From Gaiellasilicea sp963705515 (GTDB lineage Bacteria > Actinomycetota > Thermoleophilia > Gaiellales > Gaiellaceae): 64,000 bases of DNA. Positions 24,333 through 32,610 of the stretch are shown here, piece by piece. The stretch is taken from contig CAVPJV010000009.1 of NCBI GenBank assembly GCA_963705515.1, positions 248,001 through 312,000 of the forward strand. The letters are read 5' to 3'. Below the pieces are notes generated by a model that did not search any database, was not told the origin of the DNA, and saw only the letters and a list, made by a program, of their open reading frames with translations. Every line of letters begins with the position of its first letter. The first letter of the stretch is position 1. Both the position numbers and the translations under genes were made by a program.

Positions 24333-24941
24333 CTAGAGCAGCGCGTCGAGACCCACCGTCAGGCCCGGTGGGAGCGCTCGAACCTTCTCCAGCGCGAGCA
24401 GCACTCCCGGCACGAAGGCCTCGCGCGACATCGTGTCGTGGCGGATCGTCAGCGTCTGCCCCGGCCCGCCGAAGATCACCTCCTGATGCGCGACGAGGCC
24501 GGGCAGCCGGACCGAGTGGATCGGTGTGTCGGGCGGCAGCAGCGCGGCGGTCGCCTTCGCCGTCCCCGAGGGCGCGTCGAGCTTCTGATCGTGGTGCAGC
24601 TCGACGATCTCGGCGTGCGGAAACACCTTTCCCGCCTCGGCCGCGAAGCGCATCATCAGCACCGCTCCGAGCGCGAAGTTGGGCGCGTAGAAGACGGGCA
24701 GCTCGTGGACCCTGGCCAGCGCCGCGACGCGCTCCTGGTCGAAGCCGGTCGTCCCGATCACGACCGGGACGCGGTCCTCGAGCGCGCCCCGGACGTTCTC
24801 CTCGACCGCCTCGGGACGGGTGAAGTCGACGGCGACGTCTGCCTCGTGCGTCGACTCGACGAGCTCGTGCCCGGCGGCCTCGAGCGCGGGCGCGAGCACG
24901 GAGCCGACCTTGCCCCTCCGCCCGAAGACGATCACCTTCAC
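24333..24941 (-). CDS. dapB: 4-hydroxy-tetrahydrodipicolinate reductase, short form
   Basis: Reduces the DapA product with NAD(P)H. The 202-residue protein keeps VFGRRGKVGS (the nucleotide-binding loop, less usual than GxxGxMG), VDFTRPEAV, VIGTTGFD, YAPNFALGAVLMM and the catalytic ELHHDQKLDAPSGTA. It is shorter than the usual 240-270 residues; both domains are compact and no key motif is lost. The start overlaps the M16 peptidase stop by 4 nt. Confidence 0.92.
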   Translation of the reverse strand: MKVIVFGRRGKVGSVLAPALEAAGHELVESTHEADVAVDFTRPEAVEENVRGALEDRVPVVIGTTGFDQERVAALARVHELPVFYAPNFALGAVLMMRFAAEAGKVFPHAEIVELHHDQKLDAPSGTAKATAALLPPDTPIHSVRLPGLVAHQEVIFGGPGQTLTIRHDTMSREAFVPGVLLALEKVRALPPGLTVGLDALL

Positions 24942-26221
24942 GCTGCCGCGCGCTCCACGAGGGCGGGGTTGACGCGCTCGATCGCGGCGCGGAAGCGTGA
25001 CTCGGAGGGGCCGATCCCCGCCGCGGAGAGCCGGTCGAGGCGGAGCAGGTCTCCCGCGACCGCCGCGACGTCGTCGGCGGTGACCGCGTCCACCTTCGCG
25101 ACGAGCTCGTCGAGCGAGAGCAGCTCCGTGTCGCTGATCAGCGACTTGCCGAGCCGGCTCATCCGGTTCGAGGTCGACTCGAGCGAGAGCAGCATCCGGC
25201 CCTTCAGGTTCTCCTGCGCACGCTCGAGCTCACCCGGCCTGACGTTCCCGGCGGCCACGTCCGCGAGCTCGCGCGCCACGATCTCGAAGCACTCGACGAG
25301 GTTCTCCTCGCGCGTGCCGACGTAGAGGCCGATCTGCCCGGAGTCCGAGTACTGCGAGGCGAAGCTGTAGACGGAATAGGCCATGCCGCGCTTCTCGCGG
25401 ATCTCCTGGAAGAGCCGGGACGAGGCGGAGCCGCCGAGGATCGAGTCGAGCAGCGAGGCGGCGAAGCGGCGCTCGTCGCGGCGCGAGATCCCGGGCGCGC
25501 CGAGGCAGACGTGGTACTGCTCGGTCGCCTTCCGCTGGAAGCGGTAGCCGGGCGGCGGCACGCGCCCGAACGGCTTCCTGGCGCGGACGTGCGGCTCGGT
25601 CGCGGGCAGCCGTGCGGTCAGGAGCTCGACGACGCGGCTGTGCGTGACGTTGCCGGCGGCAGCGACGACGATGTTGTCGGACGCGTAGGCCGCCCGGTGG
25701 TACGCGGTCAGCGCCTTCTTGCTGACGCTCGAGATCACCTCGGCGCGGCCGATCACGGGCCGTCCGATCGGGTGGCCGCCGAAGACCGCCTCCGCCACGA
25801 GGTCGTGGATCAGATCCTGGGGGTTGTCGTCGACCATCGCGATCTCCTCGAGCACGACCTCGCGCTCGGAGTCGATCTCGGCGAAGGCGGGGTCGTAGAC
25901 CATCCCCGCCATCACGTCGAGCGCCGGCTCGAGCCGGTCGTCCGGCACGCGCGCGTAGACGAGCGTCGTCTCGCGCGAGGTGGCGGCGTTCAGCTCGCCG
26001 CCGAGCCCGTCGAAGATCTCGGCGATCTCCTGCGCCGAGTGCGTGCTCGTGCCCTTGAAGAGCAGATGCTCGATGAAGTGCGAGACGCCCGCCCGCGCGT
26101 TCGTCTCGTCGCGCGAGCCGGTTCCGATCCAGAAGCCGAACGAGACCGAGCGCACGTTCGGGACGTGCTCGGTGATCACACGCTCGCCGGTCGGGAGCGT
26201 CGAGAGCTCGTGGGCCTGCAT
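24938..26221 (-). CDS. M16-family zinc metallopeptidase (processing-peptidase-like)
   Basis: The 427-residue protein has the inverted zinc motif HFIEH (His48 to His52) in AGVSHFIEHLLFKGT, and the distal Glu region DSEREVVLEEIAMVDDNPQD. ALTAYHRAAYASDNIVVAAAG and the C-terminal M16_C half are present, giving a complete one-chain protease. In actinobacteria this gene lies with dapB/dapA and pnp, as here; its substrates are unknown. ATG start with TAGGAT 6 nt before it. The hcp gene starts divergently 75 nt away. Confidence 0.93.
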   Translation of the reverse strand: MQAHELSTLPTGERVITEHVPNVRSVSFGFWIGTGSRDETNARAGVSHFIEHLLFKGTSTHSAQEIAEIFDGLGGELNAATSRETTLVYARVPDDRLEPALDVMAGMVYDPAFAEIDSEREVVLEEIAMVDDNPQDLIHDLVAEAVFGGHPIGRPVIGRAEVISSVSKKALTAYHRAAYASDNIVVAAAGNVTHSRVVELLTARLPATEPHVRARKPFGRVPPPGYRFQRKATEQYHVCLGAPGISRRDERRFAASLLDSILGGSASSRLFQEIREKRGMAYSVYSFASQYSDSGQIGLYVGTREENLVECFEIVARELADVAAGNVRPGELERAQENLKGRMLLSLESTSNRMSRLGKSLISDTELLSLDELVAKVDAVTADDVAAVAGDLLRLDRLSAAGIGPSESRFRAAIERVNPALVERAAA

Positions 26222-26227
26222 CGCCGG

Positions 26228-26233
26228 ATCCTA
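26228..26233 (-). promoter_or_regulatory. -10 box (TAGGAT) for a leaderless M16 peptidase mRNA
   Basis: TAGGAT followed by CCGGCG and the ATG. The 6-nt spacing and sequence copy those of dapA. No Shine-Dalgarno is present. Confidence 0.5.
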
Positions 26234-26296
26234 GCTCCGCCTGCGCGGACATCCGTCGGCGTTCATACTTAGGTCGGAGCTGACCGAGGGGGAAGC

Positions 26297-26782
26297 ATGG
26301 CCGCGATCGATTACTTCCTGAAGCTGGACGGGATCTCAGGCGAGAGCAAGGACTCGAAGCACAAGGGCGAGATCGACGTGCTGTCGTTTAGCTTCGGCGA
26401 GACGCACGTCGGTAGCCCCGCCCACGGGGGCGGCGGTGGCGCCGGCAAGGTGCAGATGAGCGACTTCACCTTCACGGCGCGGACGAGCAAGGCCTCGCCG
26501 CAGCTCTTCCTGCATTGTGCGCAGGGCAAGCACATCAAGCAGGCGTTTCTGACCGCCCGCAAGGCCGGCGGCTCGCAGCAGGAGTATCTGAAGATCAAGC
26601 TGAACGACGTCCTCGTCTCCTCCTACGCGTTCGGCGGCGGCGAGGACACCACCGAGCCGCACGACTCCTTCTCGCTCGAGTTCGCCAAGATCTCGTACGA
26701 CTACGCACCGCAGAAGGCGGACGGCTCGCTCGACGCCCCGGTGCACGGCGGCTGGGACCTGACGAAGAACGTCAAGATCTGA
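26297..26782 (+). CDS. Hcp-family protein (type VI secretion tube-like), orphan
   Basis: The 161-residue protein begins MAAIDYFLKLDGISGESKD and carries GEIDVLSFSFGE, VQMSDFTFTARTSKASPQLF and YLKIKLNDVLVSSYAFGG, the beta-barrel pattern of Hcp, which forms hexameric rings. A Gly-rich insert (AHGGGGGAG) sits in the first loop. There is no signal peptide. A strong GAGGGGG lies 5 nt before the ATG. No other type VI component (TssB, TssC, VgrG, ClpV) is in the window, so assembly of a secretion tube cannot be assumed. A methyltransferase follows 35 nt later on the same strand. Confidence 0.88.
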   Translation: MAAIDYFLKLDGISGESKDSKHKGEIDVLSFSFGETHVGSPAHGGGGGAGKVQMSDFTFTARTSKASPQLFLHCAQGKHIKQAFLTARKAGGSQQEYLKIKLNDVLVSSYAFGGGEDTTEPHDSFSLEFAKISYDYAPQKADGSLDAPVHGGWDLTKNVKI

Positions 26783-26817
26783 CGCCGCCTCCCTCCCCGC
26801 CCGCGCCCGGCACCGCG

Positions 26818-28191
26818 GTGCGACTGCGGGAGGTGCTCGCCGCCTCCGGGTACACCGGCGCCGGGATCTCGCGCCGCCTGCATACGAGCGGCGAGCCGAT
26901 CTTCACGCACGTCGACCTCGAGGTGTACCGGCGCCGGCTCGCGGCGGTGCCCGACAGCCTCTCGGCCCTCATCTCGCTGCTGCTGCTCGGCGACCCGGTG
27001 CCGCCGGGCGAGCATGCGGATCTGCTCGTCGAGGCCGGCCTCGCCGAGGAGCGGGACGGGTCGCTGCACGGGCTCGTGCGCGTCGTCCCCCACGACGACC
27101 TCCTGATCGCGTCCGACCGGCTCGACGTCGACGGAGCGGACCGCGTCGCGGGTGTCCACCGCCCCTCGGCCGTCCTCGCGCACCTGACGATCAGGGAGCC
27201 GGTCGAGTGGGCGCTCGATGTCTGCACGGGGAACGGAATCCAGGCGCTCCTGCTCTCCCGCCATGCAAAGCACGTCGTCGCGACGGACGTGAACGGGCGC
27301 GCGCTGGCGTTCGCATCCTTCAACCTCACCCTGAACGGCGTCACGAACGTCGAGCTGCGGGAGGGGAGCCTGCTCGAGCCTGTCAGCGGCGAGCGGTTCG
27401 GCTGCATCGCCTGCAACCCGCCCTACGTCGTCTCGCCGGACGCCGAGTTCACCTTCCGGGACAGTGGCCTCCCCGGGGATCGTGTGAGCGAACTGCTCGC
27501 GCGTGGGCTGCCGGGCCTGCTCGAGCCCGGCGGTTTCGCGACGTTGATGGCCAGCTGGGCACAGGCGGGCGACGATCCGGCAGTACGTCCGCGCGAATGG
27601 CTCGACGGCTCCGGCTGCGACACGTGGATCCTGCACACGACCACCGACGATCCCCTCTCGAACGCGGCGGCATGGACGCGCGACGCCGTCGAGGGGTCGG
27701 ATGAGTTCGGCGCTGCGCTCGACCGCTGGACGGCGTACTACCGCGAGCTCGGGATCGAGGCGCTCGCCTACGGCGCGCTCGTGCTGCGCCGCCGCGACGG
27801 CGTCAACTGGTCGCGCGGCGCGAGCCTACCGGCGCGGCCACTCGAGCCCGCGTCGAGCCATCTGCTGCGGATGTTCGCGGGCGTCGACGCGGCGGCGGCC
27901 GGCCCGGATGCGCTGCTGGGGCGCCCGCTCGCCGTCGCACCCGCGGCCCGCTTCGAGCAGGTCGTGTCGCCGAGCGACGGGTGGTCGGTGGTCGGCGCCG
28001 CGCTCACGCTCGAGGAAGGCCTCGGGTTCCGCGCCGACGTGGACGAGCCGACGCTCCGGCTGCTGCGAGCGCTCGACGGGTCGAGCAGCGCCCGCGACGC
28101 CGTCCTGGCGTCCCTCGGTGAGGAAGACGTGCCGCGCGCGGCCGAGCTGCTCCGCGGGATGCTCGAGACAGGCTTTCTGGCGCAGATGTGA
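26818..28191 (+). CDS. N5-glutamine/adenine-type SAM-dependent methyltransferase
   Basis: The best start is GTG 26818, giving 457 residues (MRLREVLAASGYTGAG). An N-terminal helical domain of about 110 residues precedes a Rossmann methyltransferase with ALDVCTGNGIQALLLSRHA (SAM binding), ATDVNGRALAFASFN and NPPYVVSP (Asn200 to Tyr203), the motif of enzymes that methylate a planar amide or amino nitrogen (HemK/PrmC, RsmC, DNA adenine enzymes). A C-terminal DUF7782-like region follows. The target is unknown; an rRNA or protein target is more likely than DNA, as there is no restriction partner. Confidence 0.82.
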   Translation: MRLREVLAASGYTGAGISRRLHTSGEPIFTHVDLEVYRRRLAAVPDSLSALISLLLLGDPVPPGEHADLLVEAGLAEERDGSLHGLVRVVPHDDLLIASDRLDVDGADRVAGVHRPSAVLAHLTIREPVEWALDVCTGNGIQALLLSRHAKHVVATDVNGRALAFASFNLTLNGVTNVELREGSLLEPVSGERFGCIACNPPYVVSPDAEFTFRDSGLPGDRVSELLARGLPGLLEPGGFATLMASWAQAGDDPAVRPREWLDGSGCDTWILHTTTDDPLSNAAAWTRDAVEGSDEFGAALDRWTAYYRELGIEALAYGALVLRRRDGVNWSRGASLPARPLEPASSHLLRMFAGVDAAAAGPDALLGRPLAVAPAARFEQVVSPSDGWSVVGAALTLEEGLGFRADVDEPTLRLLRALDGSSSARDAVLASLGEEDVPRAAELLRGMLETGFLAQM

Positions 28192-28192
28192 A

Positions 28193-28300
28193 GAGGGGGC
28201 GGCTCTCGCCGCCGACTCCCGCGCAAGATCGGGATCCGCAGGAGCGGATCCCGATCGCGCAAGACGCCTGAAGCGAGGGGGCGGCTCTCGCCGCCCCCTC
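28193..28300. terminator. Hairpin cluster between the convergent methyltransferase and pnp genes
   Basis: A 12-bp perfect stem (28227-28238 with 28245-28256, 6-nt loop) is followed by a 10-bp perfect stem (28275-28284 with 28291-28300). A 21-nt direct repeat occurs at 28193-28213 and 28275-28295. There is no T-tract on either strand. The position suggests bidirectional termination or 3'-end protection. Confidence 0.6.
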
Positions 28301-28310
28301 GGGTCACTGC

Positions 28311-30779
28311 CTAGTCGCGGCGCGGGCCGCGGCGGCCGCGATCGCCGTCGCGGCGCGGGCGGTCCTCCTCCGGGGGCCGCGGCGGGGCGTTCTTCGCCCG
28401 CTCGATCAGCTCCTCCGGCTCGACCAGCCGTCCGTCCTCGTGCTTGTGGACGAGCTTGAGACCGATCCGGCCCCGCGCCTTGTCCACCTCCTGCACGATC
28501 ACGTCGACGACGTCGCCGCGCGCCATCACGTCCTCGATGTGCGCGACCCGGCCCGGGCCCACGTTCGAGACGTGGAGCAGGCCGTCGGTGCCCTTCTTCA
28601 GCTCGACGAAGGCGCCGAACTGGGTCGTCTTCACGACCTTGCCGGTGAAGGTGTCCCCCACCTCCGGCTCCTTGGTCAGCGCCGCGATCGCACCGATCGC
28701 CGCATCAGCCTTGGTCCCCTCGGTCGCGTAGACGAGGATCGTGCCGTCCTCCTCGATGTCGATCTGGACGTCGTACTCGGACTCGAGCGAGCGGATCGTC
28801 TCGCCGCCCTTGCCGATCACCATCCCGATGAAGTCCGGGTTGATCTGGATCGAGGAGATCCGCGGTGCGTGCGCCGCCAGCTCCGTCCGGGCCTCGGGCA
28901 GCGCCTCGAGCATCCGGTCGAGGATGAAGTTGCGGGCCTGGTTCGCCTGATCGAGGGCGCCGCGCATGATCTCCTGCGTGACGCCGGTGATCTTGATGTC
29001 CATCTGCAGCGCGGTGATCCCGTCTCTCGTGCCGGCGACCTTGAAGTCCATGTCGCCCAGGTGATCCTCCGCGCCCTGGATGTCGGTGAGGATGACGTAG
29101 TCGTCGCCCTCCTTGACGAGGCCCATCGCGATGCCGGAGACCGGCGCCGTGATCGGGACGCCCGCGTCCATCAGGGCGAGCGTCGAGCCGCAGACCGAGC
29201 CCATCGACGACGAGCCGTTCGACTCCAGCGTCTCGGAGACGATGCGGATCGTGTACGGGAAGTCCTCCGCCGACGGGATGACCGCCTCGAGGGCACGCTG
29301 GGCCAGCGCGCCGTGGCCGATGTCACGCCGCTTGGGGCCGCGCATGAAGCCCGTCTCCCCGACCGAGTAGGGCGGGAAGTTGTAGTGGTGCATGAAGCGG
29401 CGGTCGGTCTCGAGGGAGAGGTCGTCGATCCGCTGACCCTCCTTCGCCGTGCCGAGCGTCAGCAGCGAGAGCACCTGCGTCTGACCGCGCTGGAAGAGGC
29501 CCGTGCCGTGTGCGCGGGGACTCACCGTCACCTCGCACTCGATCGGCCGGATCTCGTCGGTGGCGCGGCCGTCGGGCCGGCGCTTCTCGATCGCGATCTT
29601 CTTGCGGACGAGGTCCTTGTAGATCGCCTCGGCGGCCTTCTTGACGTAGCCCTTGGTCAGCGCGTCCTTGACGGTCGGGCCTTCGCCGTCGACCGTCGCC
29701 GGGCCGACCGGGAAGGGCAGCTCGACGGTGTCGACGATCCGGTCGAAGAGCAGGTGCCGCTTCGCGGACTTGAGCTCCTTCGAGTCGTCCTCGGCGTCCG
29801 TGAGGGCGCGCAGGTCGGACTCGAACTGCTCCCGCACCGGGCCTTCGACCGCCGCGAGCCGCCCCTTCTCGAGCAGCATCGCGATGCTGGCCTTGACCTG
29901 GACCTGACGCTGGATGTCCTCGTCGCCCGAGTCCATCGACAGCTCCGGAGCCAGCTCGGCGAGGATCGTCGACTCGATCGACGCGGCCTCGCGGAGCCCG
30001 TCCTGCTGGATCCGCTCCCAGATCGCATGCCCGTGCGAGCTCTCGATCTCGGCGGTCACGTCCATGTCCAGCCACTTCGCCTTGCCGGCCTGCCGGCGCA
30101 GCTCCTCCTGCGCCTCGCAGAGCTTGCGGATCTCCTGGTGCGCGAGCTCGAACGCCTCGAGCAGGATCTCCTCGGAGACCTCGGACGCGCCGGCCTCGAT
30201 CATCGTCAGGCCGTCCTTCGTGCCGACGACGATCAGGTCGAGCGCCGACTCCTCGAAGTTCTGCTCGTGGGTCGGGTTGACCACGAACTCGCCGTCGATC
30301 CGGCCGATCCGGACGGCGCCCACCGGGCCGAAGAACGGCAGCGGCGAGAGCATCAGGGCGGCGGAGGCGCCGTTGATGCAGAGGATGTCGTGCGGGGTGA
30401 TCAGGTCGGCCGAGAGGACCGTACAGATCACCTGCACCTCGTTGCGAAAGCCCTTCGGCCAGAGCGGCCTGATCGGGCGGTCGATCATGCGTGCGGTCAG
30501 CGTCGCGCGCTCGGTGGCGCGCCCTTCACGCTTGAAGAAGCCTCCGGGGATCTTCCCCGCGGCGTAGGCCCGCTCTTCGACGTCGACGGTGAGCGGGAAG
30601 AAGTCCGCTCCCTCGCGCGCCTCGGGACGGCCGACGGCCGTCGCCAAAACCATTGTGTCGCCGGAGCGAACGGCGACTGCGCCGTCCGCCTGCTTGGCGA
30701 ACTTGCCCGTCTCGAAGGTGATCTCCTTGCCACCGATCTCGACGGACGTCGAGGCAACCTGCCCCAATACCGTGCTCAT
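28311..30779 (-). CDS. pnp: Polyribonucleotide nucleotidyltransferase (PNPase)
   Basis: A phosphate-dependent 3'-5' exoribonuclease. The 822-residue protein has two RNase PH domains (GDTMVLATAVG with FFPLTVDVEERAYAAG; later SLMTLGT-like SLLTLGTAKEG and FMHHYNFPPYSVGE), an all-helical linker, a KH domain (FIGMVIGKGGETIRSL) and an S1 domain (GDTFTGKVVKTTQFGAFVEL), then an Arg/Asp-rich tail. All expected parts are present. ATG 30779 with GGAGGA 6 nt upstream, a ribosome site that can be hidden in a hairpin. rpsO is upstream, the standard rpsO-pnp order. Confidence 0.97.
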   Translation of the reverse strand: MSTVLGQVASTSVEIGGKEITFETGKFAKQADGAVAVRSGDTMVLATAVGRPEAREGADFFPLTVDVEERAYAAGKIPGGFFKREGRATERATLTARMIDRPIRPLWPKGFRNEVQVICTVLSADLITPHDILCINGASAALMLSPLPFFGPVGAVRIGRIDGEFVVNPTHEQNFEESALDLIVVGTKDGLTMIEAGASEVSEEILLEAFELAHQEIRKLCEAQEELRRQAGKAKWLDMDVTAEIESSHGHAIWERIQQDGLREAASIESTILAELAPELSMDSGDEDIQRQVQVKASIAMLLEKGRLAAVEGPVREQFESDLRALTDAEDDSKELKSAKRHLLFDRIVDTVELPFPVGPATVDGEGPTVKDALTKGYVKKAAEAIYKDLVRKKIAIEKRRPDGRATDEIRPIECEVTVSPRAHGTGLFQRGQTQVLSLLTLGTAKEGQRIDDLSLETDRRFMHHYNFPPYSVGETGFMRGPKRRDIGHGALAQRALEAVIPSAEDFPYTIRIVSETLESNGSSSMGSVCGSTLALMDAGVPITAPVSGIAMGLVKEGDDYVILTDIQGAEDHLGDMDFKVAGTRDGITALQMDIKITGVTQEIMRGALDQANQARNFILDRMLEALPEARTELAAHAPRISSIQINPDFIGMVIGKGGETIRSLESEYDVQIDIEEDGTILVYATEGTKADAAIGAIAALTKEPEVGDTFTGKVVKTTQFGAFVELKKGTDGLLHVSNVGPGRVAHIEDVMARGDVVDVIVQEVDKARGRIGLKLVHKHEDGRLVEPEELIERAKNAPPRPPEEDRPRRDGDRGRRGPRRD

Positions 30780-30887
30780 TCCATGTCCTCCACTCTGCTT
30801 GGTGGAGAGTGGAAGTTTGGATCAGACCTGGCTCTGCTTGCTAACTGCAGTGGGCCTCATCCAAGCTTCCACTCTCCCGGGTAAGCG
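30780..30887 (-). promoter_or_regulatory. rpsO-pnp intercistronic RNA with two alternative folds
   Basis: Fold A pairs 30804-30822 with 30859-30877: 19 positions with only one wobble, closing a 36-nt loop, like the RNase III-cleaved hairpin before pnp in other bacteria. Fold B pairs the Shine-Dalgarno region (30788-30793) with 30802-30807, or 30790-30796 with 30806-30812, hiding the pnp ribosome site. The two share bases 30802-30812, so they exclude each other. PNPase autoregulation through a cleaved leader hairpin is known in E. coli; its use here is inferred. Confidence 0.65.
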
Positions 30888-31157
30888 CTAGCGCCTGAGG
30901 CCTAGCTCCTTGATGAGGGCGCGATAGCCCTCGAGGTCGTGCTTCTGCATGTAGTTCAGGAACCGCCGCCGCCGGCCGACGAGCTTCAAGAGGCCGCGCC
31001 GGGAGTAGTGGTCCTTGGCGTGTGTCCGCAGGTGCTCGGTGAGGTCGTTGATCCGCTGCGTCAGCATCGCGATCTGGACCTCGGGGGAGCCGGTGTCGGC
31101 CTCATTGCGGCCGTGCTTCCCGATCAGCTCCTGCTTGACTTCCTTGGTGAGGGCCAT
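30888..31157 (-). CDS. rpsO: 30S ribosomal protein S15
   Basis: Binds 16S rRNA helices in the platform early in 30S assembly. The 89-residue protein has normal length and sequence: ALTKEVKQELIGKHGRNEAD, DTGSPEVQIAMLTQRI, KDHYSRRGLLKLVGRRRR and a C-terminal LNYMQKHDLEGYRALIKELG. I chose the ATG at 31157 because of a perfect AAAAGGAGG upstream; a longer in-frame extension is upstream leader. It is followed by the pnp leader, and divergently faces the ggt-like gene. Confidence 0.97.
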   Translation of the reverse strand: MALTKEVKQELIGKHGRNEADTGSPEVQIAMLTQRINDLTEHLRTHAKDHYSRRGLLKLVGRRRRFLNYMQKHDLEGYRALIKELGLRR

Positions 31158-31237
31158 GCGGCCTCCTTTTGTCGTTGTCTCCGGAGTCCCCGCGCGGCGT
31201 GAAGGAAGACACGTCCGGCCGAGATCTCGGTCGCGAC

Positions 31238-31243
31238 TAGGGT
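31238..31243 (+). promoter_or_regulatory. -10 box (TAGGGT) for a leaderless ggt-like mRNA
   Basis: TAGGGT ends 8 nt before the ATG at 31252, with no Shine-Dalgarno. Just upstream, a perfect 12-nt palindrome CCGAGATCTCGG (31219-31230) lies between this gene and rpsO and could bind a regulator of either. Confidence 0.4.
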
Positions 31244-31251
31244 AGCAACCC

Positions 31252-32610
31252 ATGCTTCCAAGCGGCGTCGCAGCCGGCCACCCGGCCACCGTGGCGGCCG
31301 GGATCGAGATCCTCGAGCAGGGCGGAACGGCCGCGGACGCCGCCGTCGCAGCGTGCCTAGCTTCGTGCGTGGCCGAGACGGTGATGACCGGGCTGCTCGG
31401 CGGTGGGCACGCGATCTACTTCGACGGCGAGGAGGCGTGGAACCTGGACTGCTTCGTCGACGTGCCCTCGGGCCCCGGCGCGCCGCCCGTCGAGCTGCGC
31501 GTCCCGTTCGGCGAGGAGCTCGTCCACTACGCCGTCGGGCCGGGGACGTGCGCGGTGCCGGGTCTCCCACGCGGGCTCGGCGCCCTGCACCGGCGCTATG
31601 GACGCCTGCCCTGGCCGACGGTCGTCGCGCCGGCTCTGCGGCTGGCGCGCGAGGGCGTCGCGATGCCGCCCGCCCATGCCGCCTGCCTGGCGATGCTCGG
31701 GCCAGTCTTCACGATGCAGCCGGACGGCGAGCGCATCTACGCGCCGGAGGGCCGGCTGCTCGAGACCGGCGAGACGCTCGCGCAACCCGGGCTCGCGAGG
31801 GCGCTCGAGCTGCTCGCAGACGAGGGTGCCGACAGCGTCTACGACGGCTCGATCGCCGAGCTTCTCACCGCCTTCGAGGGGGTGCCGGTGACGGCTGCCG
31901 ACCTGGCGCACTACGAGGCGCGCTGGGAGGCTCCGGTCGAGGGCGTGTGGTTGGGCCGCCGCGTCCTCACCCGCGGCGGCCTGTCGCATGTACCGGAGAC
32001 CCTCGAGCGGCTGCCACGGCTGCGCGAGCTCGACCCGACTGCACGCGTGCACGCGCTGCTCGAAGCGCTGACCGGGGCCGAGACCGACGGCCACACGACG
32101 AACCTCGTCGCCGCGGACGCCGACGGCGGCGTCTGCGTGCTCACCTCGAGCCTCGGCCTCGGCACGGGCGACTTCCTCCCCGGCCTCGACGTGCAGCTGA
32201 ACAGCATGCTCGGCGAGGTCGACCTCGTCCGGGAGCCGCTCTGGCCGGGGGAGCGGATGGCGAGCATGATGGCGCCGACGCTCGCGTTCGCGGGGGGCCT
32301 CGAGCTCGCGATCGGCGCGGCCGGCGGCACCCGGCTCCGCACCGCGCTCGTCGGTGTTGCGGCCGGCATCCTCGACGAGGGGCTCGCACCGGTTACGGCT
32401 GTCGAGCGGCCGCGCTTCCACCGCGCCGGCGACGTCGTCAACGCGGAGCCGGGCGTCGACGAGCGCGCACTCGACGAGCTGACGCGGTCAGGGCTGCAGG
32501 TTCGGCGCTGGCCGGGCGCACACCACTACTTCGGCGGCGTCAGCCTGATCGGGACGACAGGAGCAGCAGGCGATCCGCGTCGGAGCGGCCACGCGGCGAC
32601 GCTGCCGTGA
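31252..32610 (+). CDS. Gamma-glutamyltransferase family protein (Ntn hydrolase)
   Basis: Such enzymes cleave glutathione or gamma-glutamyl compounds after self-processing at a Thr. The 452-residue protein shows GVAAGHPATVAAGIEILEQG, TAADAAVAACLASCVAETVM and GLLGGGHAIYFDG, and the processing site DGHTTNLVAADADG with nucleophile Thr282. GLELAIGAAGGTRLRTALV near the C-terminus binds substrate. It is shorter than classical GGT (about 530-580) and has no signal peptide, so a cytoplasmic acylase-type function is possible. Its 3' end overlaps a convergent small gene. Confidence 0.85.
   Translation: MLPSGVAAGHPATVAAGIEILEQGGTAADAAVAACLASCVAETVMTGLLGGGHAIYFDGEEAWNLDCFVDVPSGPGAPPVELRVPFGEELVHYAVGPGTCAVPGLPRGLGALHRRYGRLPWPTVVAPALRLAREGVAMPPAHAACLAMLGPVFTMQPDGERIYAPEGRLLETGETLAQPGLARALELLADEGADSVYDGSIAELLTAFEGVPVTAADLAHYEARWEAPVEGVWLGRRVLTRGGLSHVPETLERLPRLRELDPTARVHALLEALTGAETDGHTTNLVAADADGGVCVLTSSLGLGTGDFLPGLDVQLNSMLGEVDLVREPLWPGERMASMMAPTLAFAGGLELAIGAAGGTRLRTALVGVAAGILDEGLAPVTAVERPRFHRAGDVVNAEPGVDERALDELTRSGLQVRRWPGAHHYFGGVSLIGTTGAAGDPRRSGHAATLP

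Noticed and set aside
24290..24335. tRNA-like GTTCGAAC loop between dapB and dapA
   Set aside because: The bases on either side do not form a T-arm, and no acceptor or anticodon arm can be placed on either strand.
26297..26782. hcp as evidence for a type VI secretion system in this locus
   Set aside because: No other type VI gene is present; neighbouring genes are dap, M16 peptidase, methyltransferase and pnp.
28440..30884. 814-codon plus-strand frame antisense to pnp
   Set aside because: Shadow frame made by the high third-position GC of pnp; no recognisable domain.
31219..31230. Palindrome CCGAGATCTCGG as an operator or S15 autoregulation site
   Set aside because: A single 12-nt palindrome in high-GC DNA is weak evidence, so it is mentioned only under the ggt-like -10 box entry.
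31158..31289. Longer S15 protein starting upstream at 31289
   Set aside because: The extra residues are not S15-like, and a perfect Shine-Dalgarno precedes the ATG at 31157.
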